Of a stretch of DNA of 64,000 nt, positions 17,198 through 27,068 are shown piece after piece. The position numbers and the translations under genes are program-made. The notes under the pieces are model-generated. The model was given only the letters and a program-made list of their open reading frames with translations. It had not been told where the DNA came from and made no database searches. Numbering within the stretch: the stretch's first letter is position 1; each line of letters opens with the position of its first letter. This DNA comes from an uncultured Bacteroides sp. (GTDB taxonomy: Bacteria > Bacteroidota > Bacteroidia > Bacteroidales > Bacteroidaceae): the NCBI GenBank assembly GCA_902388495.1, contig CABMPP010000001.1:186001-250000 (forward strand). Reading direction: 5' to 3'.

Positions 17198-18463
17198 ATG
17201 GCCAAAAAAGAAGAAACTGTCAGCTTGATAGATACATTTTCGGAATTTAAGGAACTGAAGAATATCGACCGTACCACGATGGTGAGCGTACTCGAAGAGT
17301 CGTTCCGCAGCGTGATTGCGAAAATGTTTGGCACCGATGAGAATTACGACGTTATCGTGAACCCGGACAAGGGTGACTTCGAGATATGGCGTAACCGTGA
17401 AGTAGTAGCGGACGAGGATTTGGAAAATCCGAACCTGCAGATTCCTCTGAGCGAAGCGCAGAAGATTGATGCTTCGTATGAAGTGGGCGAGGAAGTGACG
17501 GACGAAGTGAACTTTGCCAAGTTCGGTCGCCGTGCCATCTTGAACCTGCGTCAGACATTGGCCTCTAAGATATTGGAACTGGAAAAAGACAGTATCTATA
17601 ACAAATACATTGATAAGGTGGGTAACATCATCAACGCAGAAGTCTACCAGATATGGAAGAAGGAAATGCTGCTGCTCGACGATGAAGGCAACGAACTGTT
17701 GCTGCCCAAGACCGAACAGATACCGAGCGACTTCTACCGCAAGGGTGAGACTGCCCGCGCCGTAGTGGCACGTGTGGACAACAAGAACAATAATCCGAAG
17801 ATTATCCTGAGCCGTACATCGCCCGTGTTCCTGCAACGTCTGTTCGAAATGGAAGTACCCGAAATCAATGACGGACTGATTACCATCAAGAAGATTGCCC
17901 GCATCCCCGGTGAGCGTGCAAAGATTGCTGTTGAGAGCTACGATGATCGCATCGACCCGGTAGGCGCCTGCGTAGGTGTGAAGGGTAGCCGTATTCATGG
18001 TATTGTCCGCGAGCTTCGCAACGAGAATATCGACGTTATCAACTATACGTCGAACATTCAGTTGTTTATACAGCGTGCCCTCAGCCCTGCCAAGATATCG
18101 TCCATCCGCTTGAACGAGGAGGAACGTAAGGCAGAAGTGTTCCTGAAACCGGAAGAGGTTTCGCTGGCTATCGGTAAAGGCGGTTTGAATATCAAGCTGG
18201 CCAGTATGTTGACTGAGTACACCATCGACGTGTTCCGCGAATTGGATCAGGCCATTGAGGATGAAGACATCTACCTGGACGAATTCCGTGATGAAATAGA
18301 CGGTTGGGTAATCGATGCCATCAAGGCCATCGGTATCGATACTGCCAAGGCAGTGTTGAATGCTCCCCGTGAGTTGTTGATTGAAAAGACGGACCTCGAA
18401 GAGGAGACGGTGGACGAAGTATTACGCATTTTGAAATCGGAGTTTGAAGAAGAAGCTGAATAA
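17198..18463 (+). CDS. nusA: Transcription termination/antitermination factor NusA
   Basis: A 421-residue protein with the NusA order: N-terminal RNA-polymerase-binding domain (~1-125), S1 domain (~130-200, GETARAVVARVDNKNNNPKIILSRTSP), then two KH domains (~225-345) with GACVGVKGSRIHGIVREL and AIGKGGLNIKLAS. A short acidic C-terminal helical part follows. NusA binds RNA polymerase and nascent RNA and modulates pausing and intrinsic termination. It lacks the second C-terminal repeat of E. coli NusA, as is usual outside gammaproteobacteria. It may control its own operon through the leader hairpin at 16682. Confidence 0.97.
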   Translation: MAKKEETVSLIDTFSEFKELKNIDRTTMVSVLEESFRSVIAKMFGTDENYDVIVNPDKGDFEIWRNREVVADEDLENPNLQIPLSEAQKIDASYEVGEEVTDEVNFAKFGRRAILNLRQTLASKILELEKDSIYNKYIDKVGNIINAEVYQIWKKEMLLLDDEGNELLLPKTEQIPSDFYRKGETARAVVARVDNKNNNPKIILSRTSPVFLQRLFEMEVPEINDGLITIKKIARIPGERAKIAVESYDDRIDPVGACVGVKGSRIHGIVRELRNENIDVINYTSNIQLFIQRALSPAKISSIRLNEEERKAEVFLKPEEVSLAIGKGGLNIKLASMLTEYTIDVFRELDQAIEDEDIYLDEFRDEIDGWVIDAIKAIGIDTAKAVLNAPRELLIEKTDLEEETVDEVLRILKSEFEEEAE

Positions 18464-18525
18464 AGCTTGACGAGCTATTTGGGTTTGCACTGACTTCTTT
18501 CTCCATTATTCATTAAATTTAAAGT

Positions 18526-21500
18526 ATGACGATAAGGTTAAACAAAGTAACAAGAGATTTGAATGTAGGAATTACGACTGCTGTCGAGTTCTTGCAAAAG
18601 AAAGGATTTACCGTTGAGGCAAATCCGAACACAAAAATTACCGATGAACAGTTCGAACTGCTCAAGAAGGAGTTTAGTACAGATAAGGACCTTAAAATAA
18701 AATCGGAACGCTTCAGCCAGGAGCGTCAGAAGGACCGTAACAAGGCATCCGTGTCTATCGACGGTTACGAGAAGGAAGCGCCCGAAAAAGCAAAGCCTGA
18801 GGAGATAAAGACAGTTGTCCCCGAAGACGCCCGCCCGAAGTTCAAGCCCGTAGGCAAGATTGATTTGGACAAGCTGAACCGCAGACCTGCAGCACCTGCT
18901 CCTGCTCCCGCTCAGGAGAAGGAGAAAGAAGTGGAAAAGGCAGTAGTAGTGGAGGAGAAGAAAGTGGAAGAACCCGCACCGGTGGTTGTTGAAACCCCGA
19001 AGCCGGAACCTGCTCCCGCACCTCAGCCAGAACCTCAACCTGCGCCTGTATCGGAGCCCAAAACGGAACCTCAGCCTGCACCGCAGCCTGTGGCTCAGCC
19101 GGAACCTGCACCTCAGCCGGTTGTCAAGGAAGAGCCTGCTCCCGTAATAGTAGAGGTGAAAGAAGAACCCAAAATGGAAGAACCGAAAGCAGCACCTGCT
19201 CCGGTACCGGTAGCCGAAGAAGCTCCGGCAGCCAAGGAAGAGCAAGAGGTGAAGAAAGAAGAAGATGAGATCTTCAAGATACATCAGCCCGGAATCGTTT
19301 CGAAGATTAACGTCATCGGACAGATTGACCTGGCTGCCCTGAACCAGTCCACACGTCCCAAGAAGAAATCGAAAGAAGAGAAACGCAAGGAACGTGAAGA
19401 GAAGGAAAAACTGCGTCAGGACCAGAAGAAGCAGATGAAAGAGGCCATCATCAAGGAAATCCGCCGCGACGACAATAAGCAGAAGGACACGAAGGATGCC
19501 GGTGATGCCAACGCCAAGAAGAAACGCGTACGTATTAATAAGGAGAAGGTAGACATCAACAATGCCTCCAACTTCCAGCGTGGCGGCGACCGTCCGAAAG
19601 GCGGAAACGGTGCTTCCGGCGGACATCAGCAGGGTGGCAACCAGCAAGGTGGCAACAACAATAACAAGAACCGCAATAATAAGGACCGCTTCAAGAAACC
19701 TATCCTCAAGCAGGAAGTCAGCGAAGAGGACGTAGCAAAGCAGGTAAAGGAAACTTTGGCCCGCCTGACTTCCAAAGGAAAGAACAAGGGTGCGAAGTAC
19801 CGTAAGGAGAAGCGCGACATGGCCTCCAATCGTATGCAAGAGTTGGAAGACATGGAAATGGCGGACAGCAAGGTATTGAAACTTACGGAATTCGTAACGG
19901 CCAACGAGTTGGCAAGCATGATGGATATTTCCGTAACGCAGGTCATCGCTACTTGTATGAGTGTAGGTATCATGGTTTCCATCAACCAGCGTTTGGATGC
20001 CGAAACCATCAACCTGGTGGCTGAGGAGTTCGGCTTCAAGACGGAATACGTCAGTGCCGAAGTATCGCAGGCCATCGTCGAAGAAGAGGATGCCGAAGAA
20101 GACCTGGAACCTCGTGCTCCGATTGTGACGGTGATGGGGCACGTAGACCACGGTAAGACTTCATTGCTCGACTACATCCGTAAGGCGAATGTAATTGCCG
20201 GTGAAGCAGGTGGTATCACGCAGCACATCGGTGCTTACCACGTGTCGCTGGACGACGGACGTAAGATCACGTTCCTCGATACTCCGGGCCACGAAGCGTT
20301 CACCGCCATGCGTGCCCGTGGTGCCAAGGCTACGGATATCGCCATTATTATTGTGGCTGCCGATGACAACGTGATGCCGCAGACTAAGGAGGCCATCAAC
20401 CATGCCATGGCTGCCGGTGTTCCTATCGTATTTGCTATCAACAAGATTGATAAACCGACTGCCAATGCGGACAAGATTAAAGAAGAGCTGGCAGCCATGA
20501 ACTTCCTCGTAGAAGAGTGGGGTGGTAAGTATCAGTCACAAGATATCTCTGCCAAGAAAGGTATCGGTGTACCCGAATTGATGGAGAAAGTATTGCTCGA
20601 AGCCGAAATGCTCGATCTGAAAGCGAATCCGAATCGCCATGCTACCGGTTCCATCATCGAGTCTTCACTGGACAAGGGACGTGGTTATGTGGCTACGGTA
20701 TTGGTTTCCAACGGTACGTTGAAGATGGGCGATATTGTGCTGGCAGGTACCAGCTATGGTAAGGTAAAAGCCATGTTCAATGAGCGTAACCAGCGTATGA
20801 AAGAGGCAGGTCCTTCCGAACCGGCTCTGATACTGGGCTTGAACGGTGCTCCCGCTGCCGGTGATACGTTCCACGTAATCGATACCGAGCAGGAAGCCCG
20901 CGAAATTGCCAACAAGCGCGAACAGTTGCAACGTGAACAGGGCCTGCGTACGCAGAAGATGTTGACGCTCGACGAAGTAGGCCGCCGTCTGGCATTGGGC
21001 GACTTCCACGAACTGAACGTAATCGTTAAGGGTGACGTGGACGGTTCTGTAGAGGCATTGAGCGACTCTTTGATCAAGCTGTCTACGGAGCAGGTACAGG
21101 TGAATGTAATCCACAAGGGCGTGGGTGCCATTTCCGAGTCGGATGTATCTCTGGCTGCTGCTTCGGATGCGATTATCGTCGGTTTCCAGGTACGTCCTTC
21201 GGGTGCTGCCGCCAAGCTGGCAGAGAACGAGGGTGTGGATATCCGCAAGTACTCCGTCATCTACGACGCTATCGAAGAAGTGAAGGCTGCTATGGAAGGT
21301 ATGCTTGCACCGACCGTGAAGGAGCAGGTGACTGCGACGATAGAGGTTCGCGAGGTGTTCAACATCACGAAGGTGGGTCTCGTGGCAGGTGCCATGGTGA
21401 AGACCGGAAAGGTGAAACGCAGCGACAAGGCTCGTCTGATTCGCGACGGTATCGTAATCTTCACCGGAAACATCAATGCCTTGAAGCGTTTCAAGGACGA

Positions 21501-21618
21501 TGTGAAGGAAGTGGGTACCAACTTCGAGTGCGGTATCAGCCTGACCAACTGCAACGACATCAAGGTGGGCGATATCATCGAATCTTACGAAGAAGTAGAA
21601 GTAAAGCAAACGCTGTAA
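18526..21618 (+). CDS. infB: Translation initiation factor IF-2
   Basis: A 1030-residue GTPase. The N-terminal IF2_N fold ([24 protein letters not shown]) is followed by a long low-complexity linker (~90-420): first Pro/Ala/Glu-rich with PEPQPAP-type repeats, then Lys/Glu-rich, then Gly/Asn/Gln-rich ([10 protein letters not shown]). The G domain starts near 535 ([38 protein letters not shown]). Domains II, III and IV complete the protein, ending in [18 protein letters not shown]-2 brings initiator tRNA to the 30S subunit. It is the last gene of the operon, with a strong terminator 18 bp after the stop. Confidence 0.98.
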   Translation: MTIRLNKVTRDLNVGITTAVEFLQKKGFTVEANPNTKITDEQFELLKKEFSTDKDLKIKSERFSQERQKDRNKASVSIDGYEKEAPEKAKPEEIKTVVPEDARPKFKPVGKIDLDKLNRRPAAPAPAPAQEKEKEVEKAVVVEEKKVEEPAPVVVETPKPEPAPAPQPEPQPAPVSEPKTEPQPAPQPVAQPEPAPQPVVKEEPAPVIVEVKEEPKMEEPKAAPAPVPVAEEAPAAKEEQEVKKEEDEIFKIHQPGIVSKINVIGQIDLAALNQSTRPKKKSKEEKRKEREEKEKLRQDQKKQMKEAIIKEIRRDDNKQKDTKDAGDANAKKKRVRINKEKVDINNASNFQRGGDRPKGGNGASGGHQQGGNQQGGNNNNKNRNNKDRFKKPILKQEVSEEDVAKQVKETLARLTSKGKNKGAKYRKEKRDMASNRMQELEDMEMADSKVLKLTEFVTANELASMMDISVTQVIATCMSVGIMVSINQRLDAETINLVAEEFGFKTEYVSAEVSQAIVEEEDAEEDLEPRAPIVTVMGHVDHGKTSLLDYIRKANVIAGEAGGITQHIGAYHVSLDDGRKITFLDTPGHEAFTAMRARGAKATDIAIIIVAADDNVMPQTKEAINHAMAAGVPIVFAINKIDKPTANADKIKEELAAMNFLVEEWGGKYQSQDISAKKGIGVPELMEKVLLEAEMLDLKANPNRHATGSIIESSLDKGRGYVATVLVSNGTLKMGDIVLAGTSYGKVKAMFNERNQRMKEAGPSEPALILGLNGAPAAGDTFHVIDTEQEAREIANKREQLQREQGLRTQKMLTLDEVGRRLALGDFHELNVIVKGDVDGSVEALSDSLIKLSTEQVQVNVIHKGVGAISESDVSLAAASDAIIVGFQVRPSGAAAKLAENEGVDIRKYSVIYDAIEEVKAAMEGMLAPTVKEQVTATIEVREVFNITKVGLVAGAMVKTGKVKRSDKARLIRDGIVIFTGNINALKRFKDDVKEVGTNFECGISLTNCNDIKVGDIIESYEEVEVKQTL

Positions 21619-21635
21619 GCGAAATATAGTTCTCT

Positions 21636-21709
21636 GGCACGGATTACACGGATTTCACGGATTGGCTAAAAGAAGACCGTGCTTATCCGTGTAATCCGTG
21701 CCTTTTTTT
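21636..21709 (+). terminator. Terminator of rimP-nusA-infB
   Basis: An 18-bp perfect stem: GGCACGGATTACACGGAT (21636-21653) with 21685-21702, followed by T7 (21703-21709). The CACGGATTACACGGATT word also repeats partly in the loop. Only 9 bp separate the T-run from the cvpA ATG. Confidence 0.9.
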
Positions 21710-21718
21710 GATATAATT

Positions 21719-22225
21719 ATGGCAACGATAGACATCATTATTGTAGTAGCCGTCGGTCTGGGTGCGGTGATTGGTTTCATGAAGGGTTTCGTGAAACAGC
21801 TGGCATCTTTGCTGGGGCTGATTATCGGCTTGATAGCGGCAAAGGCGTTGTATGCTTCGCTGGCGGCAAAGCTTTGTCCTACGCTGACGGACTCTATGAC
21901 GGTGGCTCAGGTACTGGCGTTTATCCTTATCTGGATAGCGGTACCCCTGCTTTTCGCGCTGGTGGCTTCTTTGCTGACGCGGGCGATGGAAGCTGTGTCG
22001 CTGGGCTGGCTGAACCATTGGCTGGGCTCCGGGCTGGGCGCTTTGAAGTTCCTTCTGCTGGTGAGCCTGCTGATTGGCGTACTTGAATTTATCGATGCGG
22101 ACAATACGCTGGTCAGCGAAACAAAAAAGAAAGAATCAGTGTTATATTATCCTATGAAGGAGTTTGCCGGGATATTCTTTCCCGTAGCAAAGCACATTAC
22201 CGAACAATATATATTGAATGAATAA
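21719..22225 (+). CDS. CvpA-family membrane protein
   Basis: 168 residues from the ATG at 21719 (an upstream in-frame start at 21698 would lie in the terminator). Four hydrophobic segments are visible: ~3-20, 25-45 ([16 protein letters not shown]), 62-85 ([22 protein letters not shown]) and 100-120. The motif [17 protein letters not shown] is typical of CvpA/colicin V production family proteins, inner-membrane proteins of poorly defined role linked to envelope homeostasis. The stop overlaps the sufB start by one base, so the two are translationally coupled. How it is transcribed is unclear, as a strong terminator ends 9 bp upstream. Confidence 0.88.
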   Translation: MATIDIIIVVAVGLGAVIGFMKGFVKQLASLLGLIIGLIAAKALYASLAAKLCPTLTDSMTVAQVLAFILIWIAVPLLFALVASLLTRAMEAVSLGWLNHWLGSGLGALKFLLLVSLLIGVLEFIDADNTLVSETKKKESVLYYPMKEFAGIFFPVAKHITEQYILNE

Positions 22226-23679
22226 TGCAACAGGAAGAACCCAATAAATATGTAAAGGAATTCACTCAGGAGAAGTACAAGTACGGTTTTACGACCGATG
22301 TACACACGGATATCATTGAGCGCGGGCTGAATGAGGATGTGGTACGGCTTATCTCCGAGAAGAAGAACGAACCGGAATGGTTGTTGGAATTCCGTTTAAA
22401 AGCGTACCGCCACTGGCTGACGTTGGAGATGCCCACATGGGCACATCTCCGTATTCCCGAAATCGATTATCAGGCGATATCTTACTATGCCGACCCTACG
22501 AAGAAGAAGGAGGGCCCGAAGAGCATGGATGAGGTAGACCCGGAGTTGGTGAAGACGTTTAATAAGCTGGGCATTCCTTTGGAAGAGCAGATGGCGCTGA
22601 GTGGCATGGCAGTGGATGCTGTGATGGACTCGGTCTCTGTAAAGACTACTTTCAAGGAGACGTTGATGGAGAAGGGGATTATCTTCTGCTCCTTCAGTGA
22701 AGCCGTGCGCGAGCATCCCGACCTGGTGCAGAAGTACCTCGGCTCGGTGGTGCCTTATCGTGATAACTTCTTTGCTGCGTTGAACTCGGCTGTGTTCTCG
22801 GATGGATCTTTTGTATATATACCGAAGGGGGTACGCTGTCCGATGGAGTTGTCTACCTACTTCCGCATCAATGCCCGCAACACGGGACAGTTTGAACGGA
22901 CGCTGATTGTGGCGGACGATGACTCGTATGTCTCCTATCTGGAAGGCTGTACGGCGCCGATGCGTGATGAGAACCAGTTGCATGCAGCTATTGTAGAGAT
23001 TGTGGTGCACGACCGTGCTGAAGTGAAGTACAGTACCGTACAGAACTGGTATCCGGGTGATGCCGAGGGCAGGGGTGGTGTCTATAACTTCGTGACAAAG
23101 CGTGGACATTGTAAGGGCGTAGATAGCAAGCTCTCCTGGACGCAGGTAGAAACGGGTTCGGCCATCACTTGGAAATATCCGTCTTGCATTCTATCGGGAG
23201 ATAACTCGACGGCGGAGTTTTACAGTGTGGCGGTGACGAACAACTACCAGCAGGCAGATACGGGTACGAAGATGATTCATCTTGGGAAGAACACCCGTAG
23301 TACGATTGTGAGCAAGGGTATTTCGGCCGGAAAGAGCGAGAACTCTTATCGCGGACTGGTACGTGTGTCTGCCAAGGCGGACAATGCACGTAACTATAGC
23401 CAGTGTGACTCGTTGCTGCTGGGGGATAAATGCGGTGCGCATACATTCCCTTACATGGACATCCACAATGAAACGGCTATTGTGGAGCACGAGGCGACGA
23501 CCAGCAAAATCAGTGAAGACCAGATATTCTATTGCAACCAGCGAGGCATTTCTACGGAAGATGCCGTAGGACTGATTGTGAATGGTTATGCCAAGGAGGT
23601 GCTGAACAAACTGCCGATGGAGTTTGCGGTAGAGGCGCAGAAGTTGCTGGCGATATCGTTGGAGGGAAGCGTAGGATAA
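22225..23679 (+). CDS. sufB: Fe-S cluster assembly scaffold SufB
   Basis: A 484-residue protein with strong SufB signatures: [75 protein letters not shown] and the C-terminal [23 protein letters not shown] with the conserved Glu/His region. SufB forms the SufBC2D complex on which Fe-S clusters are built. It starts on the last base of the cvpA stop and is followed by sufC after 30 bp. A sufE or sufU sulfur-transfer gene is not seen nearby. Confidence 0.98.
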   Translation: MQQEEPNKYVKEFTQEKYKYGFTTDVHTDIIERGLNEDVVRLISEKKNEPEWLLEFRLKAYRHWLTLEMPTWAHLRIPEIDYQAISYYADPTKKKEGPKSMDEVDPELVKTFNKLGIPLEEQMALSGMAVDAVMDSVSVKTTFKETLMEKGIIFCSFSEAVREHPDLVQKYLGSVVPYRDNFFAALNSAVFSDGSFVYIPKGVRCPMELSTYFRINARNTGQFERTLIVADDDSYVSYLEGCTAPMRDENQLHAAIVEIVVHDRAEVKYSTVQNWYPGDAEGRGGVYNFVTKRGHCKGVDSKLSWTQVETGSAITWKYPSCILSGDNSTAEFYSVAVTNNYQQADTGTKMIHLGKNTRSTIVSKGISAGKSENSYRGLVRVSAKADNARNYSQCDSLLLGDKCGAHTFPYMDIHNETAIVEHEATTSKISEDQIFYCNQRGISTEDAVGLIVNGYAKEVLNKLPMEFAVEAQKLLAISLEGSVG

Positions 23680-23709
23680 ATTGTAAATAATAAAATCGTA
23701 TATATAAAG

Positions 23710-24465
23710 ATGTTAGAGATAAAAGACCTGCATGCCAGCATCAATGGCAAAGAAATATTGAAAGGCATCGACCTGACCATCCGTGATGGCGAAGTACATG
23801 CCTTGATGGGACAGAATGGTGCCGGAAAGAGTACGTTGAGTAATGTATTGGTGGGGCATCCTGCTTATGAGGTGACTCGCGGTACGGTTATGTTCAATGG
23901 AAAAGACCTGCTGGCGATGAGTCCCGAAGACCGTGCCCACGAGGGTATCTTTCTTTCGTTTCAGGCACCGGTGGAGATTCCGGGGGTTTCGATGGTAAAC
24001 TTTATGCGTGCGGCGGTGAACGAGCAGCGCAAGTATCGTCATCTGCCGGCTTTGTCGGCCAGCGAGTTCCTGAAGTTGATGCGTGAGAAGCGTGCCATTG
24101 TGGAGCTTGATAACAAGCTTGCCAACCGCAGCGTGAACGAAGGCTTCAGCGGCGGCGAGAAGAAGCGTAACGAAATTTTTCAGATGGCTATGTTGGAACC
24201 GACTTTTGCTATTCTGGACGAGACGGATTCCGGGCTCGATGTGGATGCTCTGCGTATTGTGGCCGATGGCTTCAATAAGTTGAAAACTCCGCAGACCAGT
24301 GCCATGGTCATTACTCACTATCAGCGTTTGCTGGATTATCTGAAACCGGACACGGTGCATGTGTTGCTTGGCGGCCGCATTGTGAAGACCGGCGGTCCCG
24401 AATTGGCGAAAGAAATTGAGGCGCGTGGGTTTGATTGGATCAAGAAAGAGGTAGAAGATTTATGA
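23710..24465 (+). CDS. sufC: Fe-S cluster assembly ATPase SufC
   Basis: A 251-residue ABC-type ATPase: Walker A MGQNGAGKST (Gly34-Lys40), the SufC-specific signature NEGFSGGEKKRNEIFQMAMLEP, Walker B AILDETDSGLD, and switch HYQRLLDYL. SufC hydrolyses ATP to drive rearrangement of SufB-SufD during cluster assembly in the cytoplasm. The length is normal. It lies between sufB and sufD in the standard order. Confidence 0.98.
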   Translation: MLEIKDLHASINGKEILKGIDLTIRDGEVHALMGQNGAGKSTLSNVLVGHPAYEVTRGTVMFNGKDLLAMSPEDRAHEGIFLSFQAPVEIPGVSMVNFMRAAVNEQRKYRHLPALSASEFLKLMREKRAIVELDNKLANRSVNEGFSGGEKKRNEIFQMAMLEPTFAILDETDSGLDVDALRIVADGFNKLKTPQTSAMVITHYQRLLDYLKPDTVHVLLGGRIVKTGGPELAKEIEARGFDWIKKEVEDL

Positions 24466-24481
24466 TTTCATAAATAAAAAG

Positions 24482-25825
24482 ATGAGTGTAGAACAACAAT
24501 ACATAGACCTTTTCTCCCAGACGGAGGCGATGATATGCCGGCACAGTGCCGAGGTGCTGAATGCGCCGCGTGCTGCTGCCTTTGCCGACTTCGAGCGGCT
24601 TGGCTTCCCCACCCGTAAACAGGAGAAATACAAATATACGGATGTCAGTAAGTTCTTCGAACCGGATTACGGCTTGAACCTGAATCGCCTGGACATTCCC
24701 GTGAACCCTTACGAAGTATTCAAGTGCGATGTTCCTAATATGAGTACCGCCCTTTACTTCGTGGTGAACGATGCCTTCTACAATAAAGCTTTGCCCAAGT
24801 TCTCTTTGCCGGAAGGAGTTATCTTCGGCAGTCTGAAGGAAGTGGCTGAACAACAGCCGGAACTGGTAAAGAAGTACTATGGTAAGCTGGCAAAGACATC
24901 GGAAGACGGTGTAACGGCATTCAACACCGCTTTTGCACAAGACGGCGTGCTGCTGTACGTTCCCAAGAATGTAGTCGTAGAGAAGCCTATTCAGCTGGTG
25001 AATATCCTGAGGAGTTACGTTAACTTCATGGTGAACCGCCGTGTACTGATCATCCTTGAAGAAGGCGCACAAGCCCGTCTCCTGGCATGCGACCATGCCA
25101 TGGACAGTGTGAACTTCCTCGCCACCCAAGTCATAGAAATCTTTGTCGGCGAGAACGCCACCTTCGACTTCTACGAACTGGAAGAAACCCATACCAGTAC
25201 CGTGCGCATCAGCAACATGTACGTAAAACAAGCAGCCAACAGCAACGTCCTTCTCAACGGAATGACGCTGTACAACGGCACGACCCGTAACACAACCCAA
25301 GTACTGCTTGCCGGCGAAGGTGCGGAAGTCAACCTTTGCGGTATGGTTATTGCCGATAAGAACGAGCATGTGGATACGAACACTACCATCGACCATGCCG
25401 TTCCCAACTGTACCAGCAACGAACTCTATAAGTATGTGCTCGATGATCAGGCAACCGGTGCCTTTGCCGGTTTGGTATTGGTACGTCCCGATGCGCAACA
25501 CACTAATTCGCAACAAACGAACCGTAACCTCTGCGCCACTCGCGAGGCACACATGTACACCCAGCCGCAGCTGGAAATCTATGCAGACGATGTGAGGTGC
25601 AGCCACGGTGCGACGGTGGGCCAGCTCGATGAAGCCGCTTTGTTCTATATGCAGCAACGCGGTATTCCGGCACGTGAGGCACGTCTGCTGCTTATGTTTG
25701 CGTTCGTCAACGAAGTGATAGATACCATCCGCTTGGATGCCTTGAAAGATCGCCTGCATCTGCTGGTAGAAAAACGATTTCGCGGCGAGCTGAATAAGTG
25801 TCAGGGATGTGCAATCTGTAAATAA
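24482..25825 (+). CDS. sufD: Fe-S cluster assembly protein SufD
   Basis: A 447-residue protein, homologous to SufB in its C-terminal beta-helix core: YDDVRCSHG-type motif (YADDVRCSHGATVGQLDEAALFYMQQRGI), and ARLLLMFAFVNEVIDTI near the end. The N-terminal part is helical with PTRKQEKYKYTDVSKFF. SufD pairs with SufB and helps bring iron to the scaffold. The final residues KCQGCAICK contain three cysteines in a CxxC-like pattern. It lies 16 bp after sufC and 16 bp before sufS. Confidence 0.97.
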   Translation: MSVEQQYIDLFSQTEAMICRHSAEVLNAPRAAAFADFERLGFPTRKQEKYKYTDVSKFFEPDYGLNLNRLDIPVNPYEVFKCDVPNMSTALYFVVNDAFYNKALPKFSLPEGVIFGSLKEVAEQQPELVKKYYGKLAKTSEDGVTAFNTAFAQDGVLLYVPKNVVVEKPIQLVNILRSYVNFMVNRRVLIILEEGAQARLLACDHAMDSVNFLATQVIEIFVGENATFDFYELEETHTSTVRISNMYVKQAANSNVLLNGMTLYNGTTRNTTQVLLAGEGAEVNLCGMVIADKNEHVDTNTTIDHAVPNCTSNELYKYVLDDQATGAFAGLVLVRPDAQHTNSQQTNRNLCATREAHMYTQPQLEIYADDVRCSHGATVGQLDEAALFYMQQRGIPAREARLLLMFAFVNEVIDTIRLDALKDRLHLLVEKRFRGELNKCQGCAICK

Positions 25826-25841
25826 CTAAAAAGAGTAAGTT

Positions 25842-27056
25842 ATGTATAATATTCAGGAGATACGAGCCGACTTCCCCATACTTTCCCGTGAAGTATATGG
25901 CAAGCCATTGGTCTATTTCGATAACGGTGCTACCACCCAGAAGCCCCGCTGCGTGGTAGATGCCATTACGGACGAATACTATTCGGTCAATGCCAATGTG
26001 CACCGTGGTGTACATTTCCTTTCGCAACAGGCCACGGAGCTGCACGAAGCTTCGCGTGAGACAGTACGAAAGTTCATCAACGCCCGCAGCACGAACGAGA
26101 TTGTCTTTACGCGCGGCACAACGGAGAGCATCAACCTCCTTGTCTCCAGCTTTGGCGAGGAGTTTATGCAAGAAGGAGACGAAGTGATTCTTTCCGTGAT
26201 GGAGCACCATAGCAACATCGTTCCCTGGCAGTTGTTGGCAGCCAAGAGAGGCATTGCCATTAAAGTCATTCCGATGAACGACAAGGGCGAACTGCTGCTG
26301 GACGAGTACAAGAAACTATTCTCCGAACGTACTAAGATTGTCAGTGTAACTCATGTCTCCAATGTACTGGGCACCATCAACCCCGTGGAGGAAATGATTG
26401 AGTTTGCTCACGAGCAAGGCGTGCCTGTGTTGATAGACGGTGCGCAGTCCATCCCTCATATATCGGTAGATGTACAAGACCTTGATGCCGACTTCTATGT
26501 GTTCTCCGGTCATAAAATTTATGGCCCTACGGGTGTCGGCGTGCTCTACGGCAAGGAAGAGTGGCTGGATAAGATGCCTCCTTATCAGGGTGGCGGCGAA
26601 ATGATACAGCATGTCTCTTTCGAACGTACCACCTTCAACGAACTTCCTTTTAAATTTGAAGCCGGCACACCGGACTATATCGGCACTACCGGACTTGCCA
26701 AAGCCTTGGATTACGTTTCACTTATCGGTATGGATAAGATTGCCCTCCATGAGCATAAACTGACCCAATATGCCACCGGACGCCTGAAAGAAATCCCTGG
26801 CATGCGCATCTTCGGCGAAGCGGCAGAGAAAGGCAGCGTCATTTCTTTCCTCGTAGGTGATATCCACCATTTTGATATGGGTACCTTGCTCGACCGTCTC
26901 GGCATTGCCGTGCGCACCGGGCATCATTGCGCCCAACCGTTGATGCAGTGCCTCGGCATAGAAGGTACGGTACGTGCCTCCTTCGGACTTTATAACACCA
27001 AAGAAGAGGTGGATGCGCTGGTAGCAGGCATCGAACGTGTCAGGCAAATGTTTTAA
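25842..27056 (+). CDS. sufS: Cysteine desulfurase SufS
   Basis: A 404-residue PLP-dependent class V aminotransferase-fold enzyme. Lys225 in FSGHKIYGPTG binds PLP, and Cys363 in RTGHHCAQPLM is the persulfide-forming cysteine of the group II (SufS/CsdA) type. The early VYFDNGATTQKP and the NVHRGVHFLSQQAT segments are family hallmarks. It frees sulfur from cysteine for the SufBCD scaffold. As the last suf gene, it is followed within 12 bp by an unrelated AT-rich gene. Confidence 0.98.
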   Translation: MYNIQEIRADFPILSREVYGKPLVYFDNGATTQKPRCVVDAITDEYYSVNANVHRGVHFLSQQATELHEASRETVRKFINARSTNEIVFTRGTTESINLLVSSFGEEFMQEGDEVILSVMEHHSNIVPWQLLAAKRGIAIKVIPMNDKGELLLDEYKKLFSERTKIVSVTHVSNVLGTINPVEEMIEFAHEQGVPVLIDGAQSIPHISVDVQDLDADFYVFSGHKIYGPTGVGVLYGKEEWLDKMPPYQGGGEMIQHVSFERTTFNELPFKFEAGTPDYIGTTGLAKALDYVSLIGMDKIALHEHKLTQYATGRLKEIPGMRIFGEAAEKGSVISFLVGDIHHFDMGTLLDRLGIAVRTGHHCAQPLMQCLGIEGTVRASFGLYNTKEEVDALVAGIERVRQMF

Positions 27057-27068
27057 TCAGAATTGATT

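Noticed and set aside
18800..19260. The repetitive Pro/Ala/Glu region of infB as a separate repeat element
   Set aside because: Low-complexity linkers of this kind are normal in Bacteroidota IF-2 and the frame is intact through it.
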